Of a stretch of DNA of 64,000 bases, positions 17,335 to 25,109 are shown one piece after another. Source of the stretch: Solwaraspora sp. WMMD1047 (GTDB taxonomy: Bacteria > Actinomycetota > Actinomycetes > Mycobacteriales > Micromonosporaceae); the NCBI RefSeq assembly GCF_029626155.1, contig NZ_JARUBL010000001.1, positions 744,001 to 808,000 of the forward strand. Reading direction: 5' to 3'. The position numbers and the translations under genes are program-made. The notes under the pieces were generated by a model. It was not told the DNA's origin and did no database searches. It saw only the letters and a list, made by a program, of their open reading frames with translations. The number at the start of each line of letters is the position of its first letter. The stretch's first letter is position 1.

Positions 17335-18645
17335 ATGAACGACGAACAGCGTGCGAACCAGATAGTCGACGTCCTGCTCGCCGAGTTCGGTGAGCTGATG
17401 GCGCTGGACCCGGCCGCGTTCCGCCGCAAGTTCCGGAAGATGGCCGCCTCCCCGTTCGCCTTCTACCGGGGCAGCGCGGCGCTCTTCTACCACGACGTGA
17501 CCGGCGACTTCGCCGACGACCGGTTCCTGGACGAGCAGACCAGCCGGGTCTGGATCCACGGTGACCTGCACGCGGAGAACTTCGGCACCTACATGAACGG
17601 TTCCGGGCAGCTCGTCTTCAACGTCAACGACTTCGACGAGGCGTACGTCGGGCCGTTCTCCTGGGATCTGAAGCGGTTCGCGGCCAGCGTGGCCCTGATC
17701 GGGTACGGCAAGGCGCTCTCCGACCGGGTGATCGGCGACCTGGTGGGGCGGTTCGCGACGGCGTACCTGACCGAGCTGCGGGCCATCGCGGCCGGCGGCG
17801 ACGACGCGATCGGCTCGATCACCCTGGACAACGCGGACGGGGTGCTGCTGCGGGTGCTCCAGCAGGCCCGGCTGAACACCCGGGTGGACCTGCTCGCCGC
17901 GCAGACCACCATCGACCGGTACGAGCGCCGGTTCTCGGTGAGCGACGGCGTCTACCCGGTCGACGAGGCGACCCGGGCCGAGGTGATCGACGCCTTCCAC
18001 CGGTACCTGGCCACGCTGCCGGGCGCGTCGGGCGGCGAGCGGGAGGTCGCGGCGCAGATCAAGGACGTGGTGCTGCGCAAGGGGGTGGGCATCGGCTCGG
18101 CCGGGCTGCCGTCGTACAACCTGCTGCTGGAGGGGAACACCCAGGCGCTGGAGAACGACGTGGTGATCTACATGAAACAGGCCCAGGTGCCCGCGGTGGC
18201 CCGGCACGTCGCGGACGAGGGCGTCCGCGACTACTTCCAGCACCAGGGCCACCGTACGGTGGAATCGCAGCGCGCCCTGCAGGCGCACGCCGACCCGTGG
18301 CTGGGCTTCACCGAGCTGGCCGGGGTCGGTCAGCTCGTCGCCGAGGTCTCCCCGTACGCGGCTGATCTGGACTGGGCGGACGTGAACGAGCCGGAGGAGC
18401 TGGCCGGGGTGGTGGGTGACCTCGGTCGGGCGGTGGCCCGGATGCACTCGGTGGCCGACGACGAGTCCAGCCACGACCTGGTCGACTACTCGACCGAGGA
18501 GGCGATCGTCGCGGCGGTGGGCGCGGACGAGTCGGGCTTCGCGGTGCACCTGGTGGAGTTCGCGCACGCCTACGGCGCGCGGGCCCGGCAGGACCACCAG
18601 ACCTTCGTCGACCTGTTCCGCAACGGCCGACTCCCCGGCCTGTAA
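17335..18645 (+). CDS. DUF2252 family protein (kinase-like fold)
   Basis: A 436-residue protein with aminoglycoside-phosphotransferase-like motifs. HGDLHAENFG at 75-84 corresponds to the catalytic loop (HxDxxxxN), and NVNDFDEAYVGPFSWDLKR from residue 96 corresponds to the metal-binding DxD region. This is the DUF2252 signature, whose substrate is not established. The ATG at 17335 follows a TAGCCT box by 7 nt and is probably leaderless. The gene lies between nuoB and nuoC with no evident link to respiration. Confidence 0.88.
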   Translation: MNDEQRANQIVDVLLAEFGELMALDPAAFRRKFRKMAASPFAFYRGSAALFYHDVTGDFADDRFLDEQTSRVWIHGDLHAENFGTYMNGSGQLVFNVNDFDEAYVGPFSWDLKRFAASVALIGYGKALSDRVIGDLVGRFATAYLTELRAIAAGGDDAIGSITLDNADGVLLRVLQQARLNTRVDLLAAQTTIDRYERRFSVSDGVYPVDEATRAEVIDAFHRYLATLPGASGGEREVAAQIKDVVLRKGVGIGSAGLPSYNLLLEGNTQALENDVVIYMKQAQVPAVARHVADEGVRDYFQHQGHRTVESQRALQAHADPWLGFTELAGVGQLVAEVSPYAADLDWADVNEPEELAGVVGDLGRAVARMHSVADDESSHDLVDYSTEEAIVAAVGADESGFAVHLVEFAHAYGARARQDHQTFVDLFRNGRLPGL

Positions 18646-18732
18646 GCGGCCCGGCCGCCGGCCTGGAGCGGCCCGGCCGTCCCCGGTCGGTGAGCTGCCC
18701 GGCCGTCGCCGGTCCGGCACCGGCGTGGCCGG
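18646..18732. other. GC-rich convergent spacer
   Basis: 87 bp of GGCC/CCGG-rich sequence between the ends of two convergent genes. It can form several weak hairpins and probably serves as a terminator zone; no single stem stands out. Confidence 0.3.
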
Positions 18733-19779
18733 TCAGTCGCCGAATTCGAGCACCACCTTGATGTCGTCGTCGGCCGAGGTGTACGCCTCGGCGTACGAGC
18801 CGACCGGCACCCGGCGGGTGATCAGCGAGTCGAGCCAGCCCGGGTCGGCGGTGGTCAGCGCCTCCGCGGCCAGGTCCCAGTGCCGCCGGTTGGCGTTCAC
18901 CGAACCGAAGACCACGTTGTTCTCCAGCACCAGGTCACGGTTGAGCGCGCCGGCGTCGAAGTCGATGGTCCGGCCGCCGGTGGAGACCCCGGCCAGGCAG
19001 ACGATGCCGGTCGGGGCGACCTTGCACATCACCTCCAGGACGACCGCCGGGGCGCCGGTGCACTCCAGGATCACGTCCGGGGCGAAGTCGAGCTCGCTCA
19101 CCGACCCGGTGTGGTACGCGGCGCCGAGCGCCCCGGCCAGCGCCGGCTTCCGACCGCCGACGGCCCGGTCCAGCACGTGTACGGTGTGGCCGCGCTGGGT
19201 GGCCAGCAGCGCGGCGAGCAGGCCGATCGGTCCGGCGCCGGTGACCAGCACGGTCTGTGGCTGCCAGACCGCCCGGGCGCCGATCCGGTCGATGTGGTCC
19301 CACGCCTTGGCCAGCACGCTTGTCGGCTCGACCAGGACACCGACCCGCTCCAGGGCCGGGTCGAGGCCGATCGCGAACTTGGGGCCGATCCGCCAGCGGT
19401 CCCGGGCGAAGCCGGGCAGCCCCTTGATGCCGTGCTCGGTGTACCGCTCGTTGCGGCACATGTCCCACTCGTCCATCGCGCAGTTGGCGCAGGGCACCGG
19501 GTCGGGGTGCCGGACGATGCCGGCGACCAGGTCGCCGGGGTGCAGGGTGCCGCTCGGGTCGGCGATCACCCGGCCGAGGGACTCGTGCCCGAGGACCAGG
19601 GTGTGGCAGCCCGGCGGCGGTTCGCCGTGTCCCCCGCCGATGATTTCGTGGTCGGTGCCGCAGATGCCGACCGCCAGCGCCTCGACCAGGATCGCGCCCT
19701 CGTCGTTGGCGGGCTCGGGGAAGTCGGGCACCAGTCGCAGCGAGTCGGGCCGGCCGGGAACGACGGTGATGGCGCGCAC
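18733..19779 (-). CDS. Zinc-dependent glucose-1-dehydrogenase-like medium-chain dehydrogenase
   Basis: A 348-residue MDR-family enzyme, closest in layout to archaeal-type glucose dehydrogenases. Catalytic zinc candidates are Cys40 (GICGTDHE, with Asp43/His44) and His65-Glu66 (GHES). A structural-zinc-like cluster has Cys97, Cys100 and Cys108 (PCANCAMDEWDMC). The cofactor site VTGAGPIGLLAALLA follows near 178. The C-terminal FGSVNANRRHW segment is typical of the glucose dehydrogenase C-terminal domain. It probably oxidises an aldose to its lactone with NAD(P). It is transcribed away from the MarR-GNAT gene, whose operator lies in the shared 122-bp spacer. Confidence 0.85.
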   Translation of the reverse strand: MRAITVVPGRPDSLRLVPDFPEPANDEGAILVEALAVGICGTDHEIIGGGHGEPPPGCHTLVLGHESLGRVIADPSGTLHPGDLVAGIVRHPDPVPCANCAMDEWDMCRNERYTEHGIKGLPGFARDRWRIGPKFAIGLDPALERVGVLVEPTSVLAKAWDHIDRIGARAVWQPQTVLVTGAGPIGLLAALLATQRGHTVHVLDRAVGGRKPALAGALGAAYHTGSVSELDFAPDVILECTGAPAVVLEVMCKVAPTGIVCLAGVSTGGRTIDFDAGALNRDLVLENNVVFGSVNANRRHWDLAAEALTTADPGWLDSLITRRVPVGSYAEAYTSADDDIKVVLEFGD

Positions 19780-19863
19780 GCTGGGTATTCTTCCGCCTTC
19801 CCTTCGTCATCGGCCCGCAAATCGGGTTCGCCCGATGCCTTGCGCGAGCCGCCGGCGCCCGAC

Positions 19864-19869
19864 GATACT
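19864..19869 (+). promoter_or_regulatory. -10 box candidate for the MarR-GNAT gene
   Basis: GATACT lies immediately before the palindrome at 19870. Transcription would start inside the palindrome, so binding there would block it. Confidence 0.4.
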
Positions 19870-19882
19870 TTGACTCAGTCAA
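19870..19882. promoter_or_regulatory. Perfect palindrome, likely MarR operator
   Basis: TTGACTCAGTCAA is a perfect inverted repeat (TTGACT-C-AGTCAA) in the divergent spacer, 19 nt before the ATG of the MarR-GNAT gene. Its size and symmetry fit a winged-helix dimer site. Confidence 0.65.
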
Positions 19883-19901
19883 CAAATGCTCGGGGGACGA
19901 G

Positions 19902-20894
19902 ATGACGCGGACGATCGACGTGACAGCTCCGGTGACCCGACCGGACCGGGTGGCCGCGGTGCGGGCCTTCAACCGCTTCTACACCGCCGTCATCGGCGTG
20001 CTGGACGAACGGATGCTGCACACCGCGTACACCCTCACCGAGGCGAGGGTGATCTTCGAGTTGGCCCAGCAGCCGGCCACCGAGGTGGTCCGGCTACGCC
20101 GCGGCCTCGACCTTGACGCCGGCTACCTCAGTCGCATCCTGGCCCGCTTCGAGGCTGACGGGCTCATCGCCCGGACCCGCTCGGCCTCCGACGCCCGCCG
20201 TCAGGTGATCACCCTCACCGACGCCGGCCGGCGGACCTGGCGGAGCCTGGACGAGCGGTCCGCCGCCGAGGTCGCCGCCCTGCTCGGCCGGCTCGATGAA
20301 GACGGCCAGCGACGGCTGCTCAGCGCCATGAGCAGCATCCGCAGGATGCTCGACGCCGACCGCGACCGGGCGGACCAGGTGGTGCTGCGCCCACCGGCCC
20401 CGGGCGACTTCGGCTGGATCGTGCAACGGCACGGCGTCCTCTACGCCCGCGAGTACGGCTGGGACCAGACCTTCGAAGCCTTCGTCGCCCGGATCGTGGC
20501 CGACTACGCCACCGACCACGACCCCCGGCGGGAGGCGGCCTGGATCGCCGACCTCGGCGGAGAGCCGGTCGGGTCGGTGCTCTGCACCCGGGAGGACGAT
20601 CGGACCGCGCGGCTGCGGGTGCTGCTGGTCGAGCCGGCCGCCCGCGGAATGGGCGTCGGCGCCCAGCTGGTCGATCAGTGCCTGCGATTCGCCCGGCACG
20701 CCGGATACCAGCGGATCGTGCTCTTCACCTGCGAGGTGCTCGCCGGCGCCCGGCGGATCTACCAGCGGGCCGGGTTCCAGCTCGTCGACGAGCACCCCAC
20801 CAGGGCGTACGGCCACGACGTCGTCGAGCAGAACTGGGCGCTCGAACTGGCGGCGACCCCGCCGGGCCGGCCGGCGGGGTCCGCGAGGCCATAG
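19902..20894 (+). CDS. MarR-GNAT fusion: winged-helix regulator with acetyltransferase domain
   Basis: A 330-residue fusion. Residues 1-150 are a MarR winged helix (LTEARVIFELAQ, then LDLDAGYLSRILARFEADGLIARTRSASDARRQVITLTDAGR, including the DxRR wing). Residues about 158-315 are a GNAT acetyltransferase with the acetyl-CoA loop region RGMGVGAQLVDQCLRFAR and a terminal GFQLVDE strand. Such fusions are known in bacteria; the acetyl acceptor is unknown. The ATG at 19902 has GGGGGACGAG upstream and a palindrome at 19870-19882, pointing to autoregulation. Its stop codon overlaps the -10 box of the next promoter. Confidence 0.92.
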   Translation: MTRTIDVTAPVTRPDRVAAVRAFNRFYTAVIGVLDERMLHTAYTLTEARVIFELAQQPATEVVRLRRGLDLDAGYLSRILARFEADGLIARTRSASDARRQVITLTDAGRRTWRSLDERSAAEVAALLGRLDEDGQRRLLSAMSSIRRMLDADRDRADQVVLRPPAPGDFGWIVQRHGVLYAREYGWDQTFEAFVARIVADYATDHDPRREAAWIADLGGEPVGSVLCTREDDRTARLRVLLVEPAARGMGVGAQLVDQCLRFARHAGYQRIVLFTCEVLAGARRIYQRAGFQLVDEHPTRAYGHDVVEQNWALELAATPPGRPAGSARP

Positions 20895-20897
20895 GAT
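20892..20897 (+). promoter_or_regulatory. -10 box before the nuoC leader ORF
   Basis: TAGGAT, whose first three bases are the stop codon of the MarR-GNAT gene, lies 7 nt before the ATG at 20905. It could restart transcription for nuoC-nuoH. Confidence 0.45.
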
Positions 20898-20904
20898 CGC
20901 GGTC

Positions 20905-20946
20905 ATGAGCCCGGAGGCGCGGACCATCACACCGGACCAGACATGA
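20905..20946 (+). CDS. 13-codon leader ORF coupled to nuoC
   Basis: The peptide would be MSPEARTITPDQT. The ATG lies 7 nt after a TAGGAT box, so the message could be leaderless. The TGA at 20944-20946 overlaps the nuoC ATG at 20943 (ATGA). nuoC itself has no convincing ribosome site, so re-initiation after this ORF may be how it is translated. This is inferred from arrangement only; the peptide resembles nothing known. Confidence 0.45.
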   Translation: MSPEARTITPDQT

Positions 20947-21563
20947 CGCCGGACGAGATCGGCGCCCGGCTCGGCGCGCTGCTGACCCCGACCGAGGTCA
21001 CCGCCGGGATCTCCGGCGGCCAGGCGTACGCCCGGGCCACCGTCGACGTGCCCCTGTCGCAGTGGCGGGCCGCGCTCCGGGCCGCCCGCGACGACACCGA
21101 CCTGGCCTGCGACTTCTTCGACTGGCTCTCCGCCGTGGACGAGCAGGACGACGGCTTCGACGTGGTCGCCCACCTCTGGTCGACCACCCACCGGCACGGG
21201 GTGCTGCTGCGCACCCGGGTGCCGCGCGCGGCGGCGACCGTACCGTCCGTGGTGGACCTGTATCCCGGGGCCGGCTGGCACGAACGGGAGACCCACGAGA
21301 TGTTCGGCATCGACTTCGACGGCCACCCCAACCTCGCCCCGCTGCTGCTGCCGCCCGAGTTCGAGGGACACCCGCTGCGCAAGGAGTTCGTGCTCGCCTC
21401 CCGGGTCGCCAAGCCGTGGCCCGGCGCCAAGGAGCCCGGCGAGTCCGAGGGCGGCGGCACCCGGCGGCAGGCGATGCGGCCGCCCGGCGTACCCGCGCCT
21501 GGTGAATGGGGTCCGGCCGCGCGGCGGCCGGCGGACGGCGAGCCCGACGCGGGTGGCGCCTGA
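20943..21563 (+). CDS. nuoC: NADH-quinone oxidoreductase subunit C
   Basis: A 206-residue NuoC (30-kDa type) subunit of the peripheral arm. The family signature is clear: WHERETHEMFGIDFDGHPNL followed by LLPPEFEGHPLRKEF. The N-terminal half has the alpha/beta core with FFDWLSAVDEQDDGFDVVAHLWS. The C-terminal 45 residues are a charged, Pro/Gly-rich tail. It overlaps an upstream mini-ORF (ATGA), and nuoH begins on the last base of its stop codon. No nuoD follows, which is unusual because C and D are normally adjacent or fused. Confidence 0.93.
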   Translation: MTPDEIGARLGALLTPTEVTAGISGGQAYARATVDVPLSQWRAALRAARDDTDLACDFFDWLSAVDEQDDGFDVVAHLWSTTHRHGVLLRTRVPRAAATVPSVVDLYPGAGWHERETHEMFGIDFDGHPNLAPLLLPPEFEGHPLRKEFVLASRVAKPWPGAKEPGESEGGGTRRQAMRPPGVPAPGEWGPAARRPADGEPDAGGA

Positions 21564-22528
21564 TGCCGCTCTGGCTGGAACTTGTCATCCGGATCGGCGG
21601 GGTGGTGGTCGCCTTCCTCACCCTGCCGCTGATCGTCGGCCAGGTCGAACACAAGGTGATGGCGCACATGCAGGGCCGGCTAGGCCCGATGTACGCCGGC
21701 GGCTTCCACGGCTGGGCGCAGCTCATCGCCGACGGGGTCAAGTTCGTGCAGAAGGAGGACATCACCCCGCGCGAGGCCGACCGGTCGGTGTTCCGGCTCG
21801 CGCCGGCCGTCGCGCTGGTGCCGTACCTGCTGGTCCTGCTGGTCATCCCGCTCGGCCCCAACGACCTGGTCGGGCAGCCGCTGGACATCGGGCTCTTCTT
21901 CGTCCTCGCGGTGGTCGGGGTCGGGGTGGTCGCGGTGCTGATGTCGGCCTGGGCGTCGGCGAACAAATATAGCCTGCTCGGCGGATTGCGCGGCGCCGCC
22001 CAACTGCTCGGCTACGAGCTGCCGCTGGTGCTCGCGGCGGCCAGCGTCGCGATGGCCGCCGGCACGCTCAGCCTGCCCGGCATCGTCGAGGCGTGGGAGC
22101 CCTGGTGGCTGCTCTGGCAGGCACCCGCGATGATCGTCTTCTTCGTCGCCGGGCTGGCCGAGATCCGCCGGCCACCCTTCGACATGCCGATCGCCGACTC
22201 CGAACTGGTCTTCGGCTACCTGACCGAATACACCGGCCTGCGGTTCGCCTTCTTCCTGCTCGCCGAGTACGTCGGCATCGTGGTGATCGCCGCCCTGACC
22301 ACGGTGCTCTTCCTCGGCGGTTGGCAGGGGCCGTTCGGCGACGACCAGCTCGGCTGGCTCTGGACCCTGGTCAAGGTCTTCGCCGTGTCGTTCGTGATCA
22401 TCTGGTTCCGGGTCAGCTACCCCCGGCTGCGCGAGGACCAGCTGCAACGGATCTGCTGGCTGGTGCTGGTCCCGATCGCGCTCGGCCAGCTGGTGCTGAC
22501 CGCCGCCATCAAACTGGCGATCGCCTGA
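21563..22528 (+). CDS. nuoH: NADH-quinone oxidoreductase subunit H
   Basis: A 321-residue membrane subunit that forms the quinone chamber and links the peripheral arm to the pump modules. It has about 8 transmembrane segments. Conserved loops are visible: QVEHKVMAHMQGRLGPMYAG, DGVKFVQKEDITP, ELPLVL and ETRRPPFD-like EIRRPPFDMPIADSELVFGY. ATG 21563 shares one base with the nuoC stop. The next nuo gene (nuoI) is 1.36 kb away because two opposite-strand Uma2 genes intervene. Confidence 0.95.
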   Translation: MPLWLELVIRIGGVVVAFLTLPLIVGQVEHKVMAHMQGRLGPMYAGGFHGWAQLIADGVKFVQKEDITPREADRSVFRLAPAVALVPYLLVLLVIPLGPNDLVGQPLDIGLFFVLAVVGVGVVAVLMSAWASANKYSLLGGLRGAAQLLGYELPLVLAAASVAMAAGTLSLPGIVEAWEPWWLLWQAPAMIVFFVAGLAEIRRPPFDMPIADSELVFGYLTEYTGLRFAFFLLAEYVGIVVIAALTTVLFLGGWQGPFGDDQLGWLWTLVKVFAVSFVIIWFRVSYPRLREDQLQRICWLVLVPIALGQLVLTAAIKLAIA

Positions 22529-22532
22529 CCGG

Positions 22533-23105
22533 TCAGAGATAGCGCGGGGTGATCCGGGCCAGCGGCAGGGTGATCAGCCACGGCTCCGGCACCTCGATCA
22601 CCTTCGTCCACCGGCCGGTCGGGACGTACTCCTCGGTCACCGAATCAAGCTGATGGGTGTACGCGACCAAGGCCTCGTGGGTCTCGATCCGCCAGTGGAA
22701 GGGGATCCCCGCCTGGGCGTAGATCGCCGGCTTGGTGATCCGGTCCATGACCCGGGTGCCCGGCGAGACCACCTCGACGGCCAGCACCACCTCGTGCGGG
22801 TGGTACCAGTGCGGCTGCCGCTTCGCCGCCTCGAAGGTGGTGACGAGCACGTCCGGGATCAGCGCCCGGTGCTGATCGAAGCGGATCTCGACGCCGTGGG
22901 TCACGTCGTACCCGTCCGGGCAGCCGTCCGCCAGCGCGGCGGCGAGCCGCATCGTGATGGTCTGATGGGCGACGGTCGGGGAGGGGGGCATGATGAGAAC
23001 TCCGTCGAGCAGTTCGCGGCGACGCCCGTCCTCGGGCATGGCGTCGAGGTCCTCGGTGCTCCACCCGTCGGGCGGCGGGACATGGTGGCTGAGGGCGGAT
23101 GTCAT
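22533..23105 (-). CDS. Uma2 family restriction-endonuclease-like protein, copy 1
   Basis: A 190-residue DUF820/Uma2 protein with the PD-(D/E)xK nuclease fold. Family marks are ELLDGVLIMPPSPTVAHQ, HGVEIRFDQHRALIPDVLV (the PDV Asp) and VVLAVEVVSPGT (ExV). The proposed catalytic residues are retained. The ATG has GGAGGAG upstream. It is antisense to the nuo genes, 4 bp after the nuoH stop, and 37 bp from a paralogue on the same strand. The role of Uma2 proteins is not established; they are often duplicated in actinomycetes and cyanobacteria. Confidence 0.87.
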   Translation of the reverse strand: MTSALSHHVPPPDGWSTEDLDAMPEDGRRRELLDGVLIMPPSPTVAHQTITMRLAAALADGCPDGYDVTHGVEIRFDQHRALIPDVLVTTFEAAKRQPHWYHPHEVVLAVEVVSPGTRVMDRITKPAIYAQAGIPFHWRIETHEALVAYTHQLDSVTEEYVPTGRWTKVIEVPEPWLITLPLARITPRYL

Positions 23106-23142
23106 CGCCCGGTCTCCTCCCGGCCGTGGGGGTCGCTCCCGA

Positions 23143-23757
23143 CTACCACCGTGGGAAACGACCGGCCCGCGCGGATGACACGGGCCACAGGAATCTCGGC
23201 GTGATCCGGTCGAGCGGCAGGTTGATCGGCCACGGTTCGCCGACGTCGACGAACTTCGTCCACTGGCCGGTCTCGGTGTAGACCTCGGCCAGCGGGTCGA
23301 TCCGGTGGGTGTGCACGGTGAGCCCGTCGTCGATCTCGATCCGCCAGTAGTGCGGGATGCCGGCCTTCGCGTACAGCGCCGGTTTCATGATCTGGTCCAT
23401 CGCCTCGGAGCTCGGCGAAACGATCTCCACCGCCAGCACGACCTCATGCGGTCGGCACCATCCACCGCTGCGCTCGGCGGCCTCGGCTGTGGTGACGAGT
23501 ACGTCCGGGATGAACGAGCGACGCTGGCTCATCCGGATCTCGATGGCCTGGGTGGCGTCGTAGGTGGCCGGGCAGTCTTCGCGGAGTGCGGCCATCAGCA
23601 GGCCCGCGATGGTCTGGTGCGGCCGGGAGGGGGAGGGGGAGACGATCAGGACTCCGTCGATCAACTCGCGGCGTTGGCCATCTGTGGGCAGGGACTCCAG
23701 GTCGTCCGTGGTCCAGCTGCCAGCCGCCGGAAAGTCGTCGCTGAGCGCGGCAGTCAT
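23143..23757 (-). CDS. Uma2 family restriction-endonuclease-like protein, copy 2
   Basis: A 204-residue paralogue of the neighbouring gene with the same ELIDGVLIVSPSPSRPHQ, IEIRMSQRRSFIPDVLV and VVLAVEIVSPSSEAMD motifs. The first 190 residues align directly with copy 1, and about 14 extra residues follow the shared ITPRFL end. The ATG follows a strong GGAGGTGAGG site. The pair probably arose by tandem duplication after insertion between nuoH and nuoI. Confidence 0.87.
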   Translation of the reverse strand: MTAALSDDFPAAGSWTTDDLESLPTDGQRRELIDGVLIVSPSPSRPHQTIAGLLMAALREDCPATYDATQAIEIRMSQRRSFIPDVLVTTAEAAERSGGWCRPHEVVLAVEIVSPSSEAMDQIMKPALYAKAGIPHYWRIEIDDGLTVHTHRIDPLAEVYTETGQWTKFVDVGEPWPINLPLDRITPRFLWPVSSARAGRFPRW

Positions 23758-23848
23758 CGGACCTCACCTCCGTCCGGTGTTGAACGCTCCGGATGGTAGC
23801 GAGGTGACGAAGTGTCGGGGGGTGGTCGCGCGCGGCGGGCCGACAGGG

Positions 23849-23854
23849 CAGGAT
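23849..23854 (+). promoter_or_regulatory. -10-like box before the nuoI leader ORF
   Basis: CAGGAT lies 6 nt before the ATG at 23861. The first base differs from TANNNT, so this is weaker than the others. Confidence 0.35.
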
Positions 23855-23860
23855 GGGCGG

Positions 23861-23890
23861 ATGACCGAGCGCGGCGGGCCGGCGCGATGA
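23861..23890 (+). CDS. 9-codon leader ORF coupled to nuoI
   Basis: The peptide would be MTERGGPAR. Its TGA at 23888-23890 overlaps the nuoI ATG at 23887 (ATGA). The arrangement copies the one before nuoC: a promoter-like box 6 nt upstream, a tiny ORF, then an ATGA junction. No known peptide resembles it. Confidence 0.4.
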   Translation: MTERGGPAR

Positions 23891-24609
23891 ACGTTCCCGG
23901 CGAAGGGCTGGCGAAGGGGCTGGCGGTCACCCTCAAGACGATGGTGAGCCGCTCCACCACCCAGCAGTACCCGGATGTCGCACCCGAGTTGCCGCCCCGC
24001 TCGCGCGGCGTGATCGCCCTGCTGGCCGAGAACTGCACTGTCTGCATGCTCTGCTCCCGCGAGTGCCCGGACTGGTGCATCTACATCGACTCGCACAAGG
24101 AGGAGGTCGTCGTCCCGGGTGCCGCCCGGCCCCGGCAGCGCAACGTGCTGGACCGGTTCGACATCGACTTCTCGCTCTGCATGTACTGCGGCATCTGCAT
24201 CGAGGTCTGCCCGTTCGACGCGCTCTACTGGTCGCCCGAGTTCGAGTACGCCGAGTACGACATCCGCGACCTGCTGCACGACAAGGACCACCTCGGGCAG
24301 TGGATGGCCACCGTCCCGCCGCCGCCCGCGCACGACCCGATGGGCGAGCCGGCCAAGGAGGAGACCGCGGCCGCCCGCAAGGCCGCCACCCCCGCCGACC
24401 CGGCGGCCCGCCCGACAACCCGCCCGGCCCGACCCGCCCGCGCGGCCGGTCCCACTCGGCCGACCAGGCCTGCTCGCGACGCCGGCCCCGCCCCGGATGC
24501 CGACCCTGCTCGCGACGCCGGCCCCGCCCCGGACGCCGGCCCCGCCCCGGACGCCGGCCCCGCCCCGGACGCCGGCCCCCCTTCGCCGTCGCCCGAGGAG
24601 CCGCGGTGA
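23887..24609 (+). CDS. nuoI: NADH-quinone oxidoreductase subunit I
   Basis: A 240-residue ferredoxin-like subunit with two 4Fe-4S clusters (N6a/N6b). The motifs are C50-x2-C53-x2-C56-x3-C60-P and C98-x2-C101-x2-C104-x3-C108-P, both complete. The usual fold ends near 160. The remaining 80 residues are a Pro/Ala/Arg tail ending in DAGPAP repeats encoded by an 18-bp tandem repeat. nuoJ starts within its stop (GTGA). This is the first gene of the contiguous nuoI-N run. Confidence 0.95.
   Translation: MNVPGEGLAKGLAVTLKTMVSRSTTQQYPDVAPELPPRSRGVIALLAENCTVCMLCSRECPDWCIYIDSHKEEVVVPGAARPRQRNVLDRFDIDFSLCMYCGICIEVCPFDALYWSPEFEYAEYDIRDLLHDKDHLGQWMATVPPPPAHDPMGEPAKEETAAARKAATPADPAARPTTRPARPARAAGPTRPTRPARDAGPAPDADPARDAGPAPDAGPAPDAGPAPDAGPPSPSPEEPR
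24478..24580 (+). repeat. 18-bp tandem repeat in the 3' end of nuoI
   Basis: About five and a half units of GACGCCGGCCCCGCCCCG. Three are identical (24514-24567) and one is diverged (24496-24513). It encodes DAGPAP repeats in the NuoI tail; the unit length keeps the frame, so copy number may vary between strains. Confidence 0.85.
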
Positions 24610-25109
24610 CCGCTGCGGACGTGCTGCTGCTGGCGCTCGGCGCGGTCGCGGTCGGCTCCGGCGCGCTCGTGGTGGCCACCCGGCACCTGGTCCGGGCCGG
24701 CCTCTATCTGGTGGTCTGCCTCGGGGCGGTGGCCGGCAGCTACCTGGTGCTCGCCGCCGAACTGGTGGCCTGGGTGCAGGTGCTGATCTACGTCGGCGCG
24801 GTGGTCGTGCTGCTGCTCTTCGCGGTGATGCTGACCCGCGCCCCGATCGGCGCCTCCGACGACCTGGACCGGCCCGGCTGGCCGGCCGCGCTGATCGGCG
24901 CCGGCACCGGCCTGGGGCTGTCCGCCCTGCTTGTCGACGCGTTCCGCTGGTCCAAAGTGGACCTTCCGGAGGCCGGCACCGCCGACCGGATCGGGGCGCA
25001 GATCTTCGGCGCCTGGGTGCTGCCGTTCGAGGTGCTCTCCGTGCTGCTGCTGTCGGCGCTGGTCGGCGCGATCGTGATCAGCGTGCGGATCCCGGGACGG
25101 CGCTCGTGA
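24606..25109 (+). CDS. nuoJ: NADH-quinone oxidoreductase subunit J
   Basis: A 167-residue membrane subunit with five hydrophobic segments. The conserved pi-bulge helix region [25 protein letters not shown] is intact. GTG 24606 overlaps the nuoI stop by the GTGA junction, and nuoK begins in the same way at its end, so translation of the series is coupled. Confidence 0.94.
   Translation: MTAADVLLLALGAVAVGSGALVVATRHLVRAGLYLVVCLGAVAGSYLVLAAELVAWVQVLIYVGAVVVLLLFAVMLTRAPIGASDDLDRPGWPAALIGAGTGLGLSALLVDAFRWSKVDLPEAGTADRIGAQIFGAWVLPFEVLSVLLLSALVGAIVISVRIPGRRS

Noticed and set aside
17181-20942. Hidden nuoD or other nuo gene between nuoB and nuoC
   Set aside because: All reading frames were considered; the space is filled by DUF2252, a dehydrogenase and MarR-GNAT, with no NuoD motifs.
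22533-23757. Toxin-antitoxin pair for the two Uma2 genes
   Set aside because: Both proteins are of the same family and similar size, and no small antitoxin-like partner is present.
24478-24580. CRISPR-like repeat array
   Set aside because: The 18-bp units are contiguous without spacers and lie in frame inside nuoI; a coding tandem repeat.
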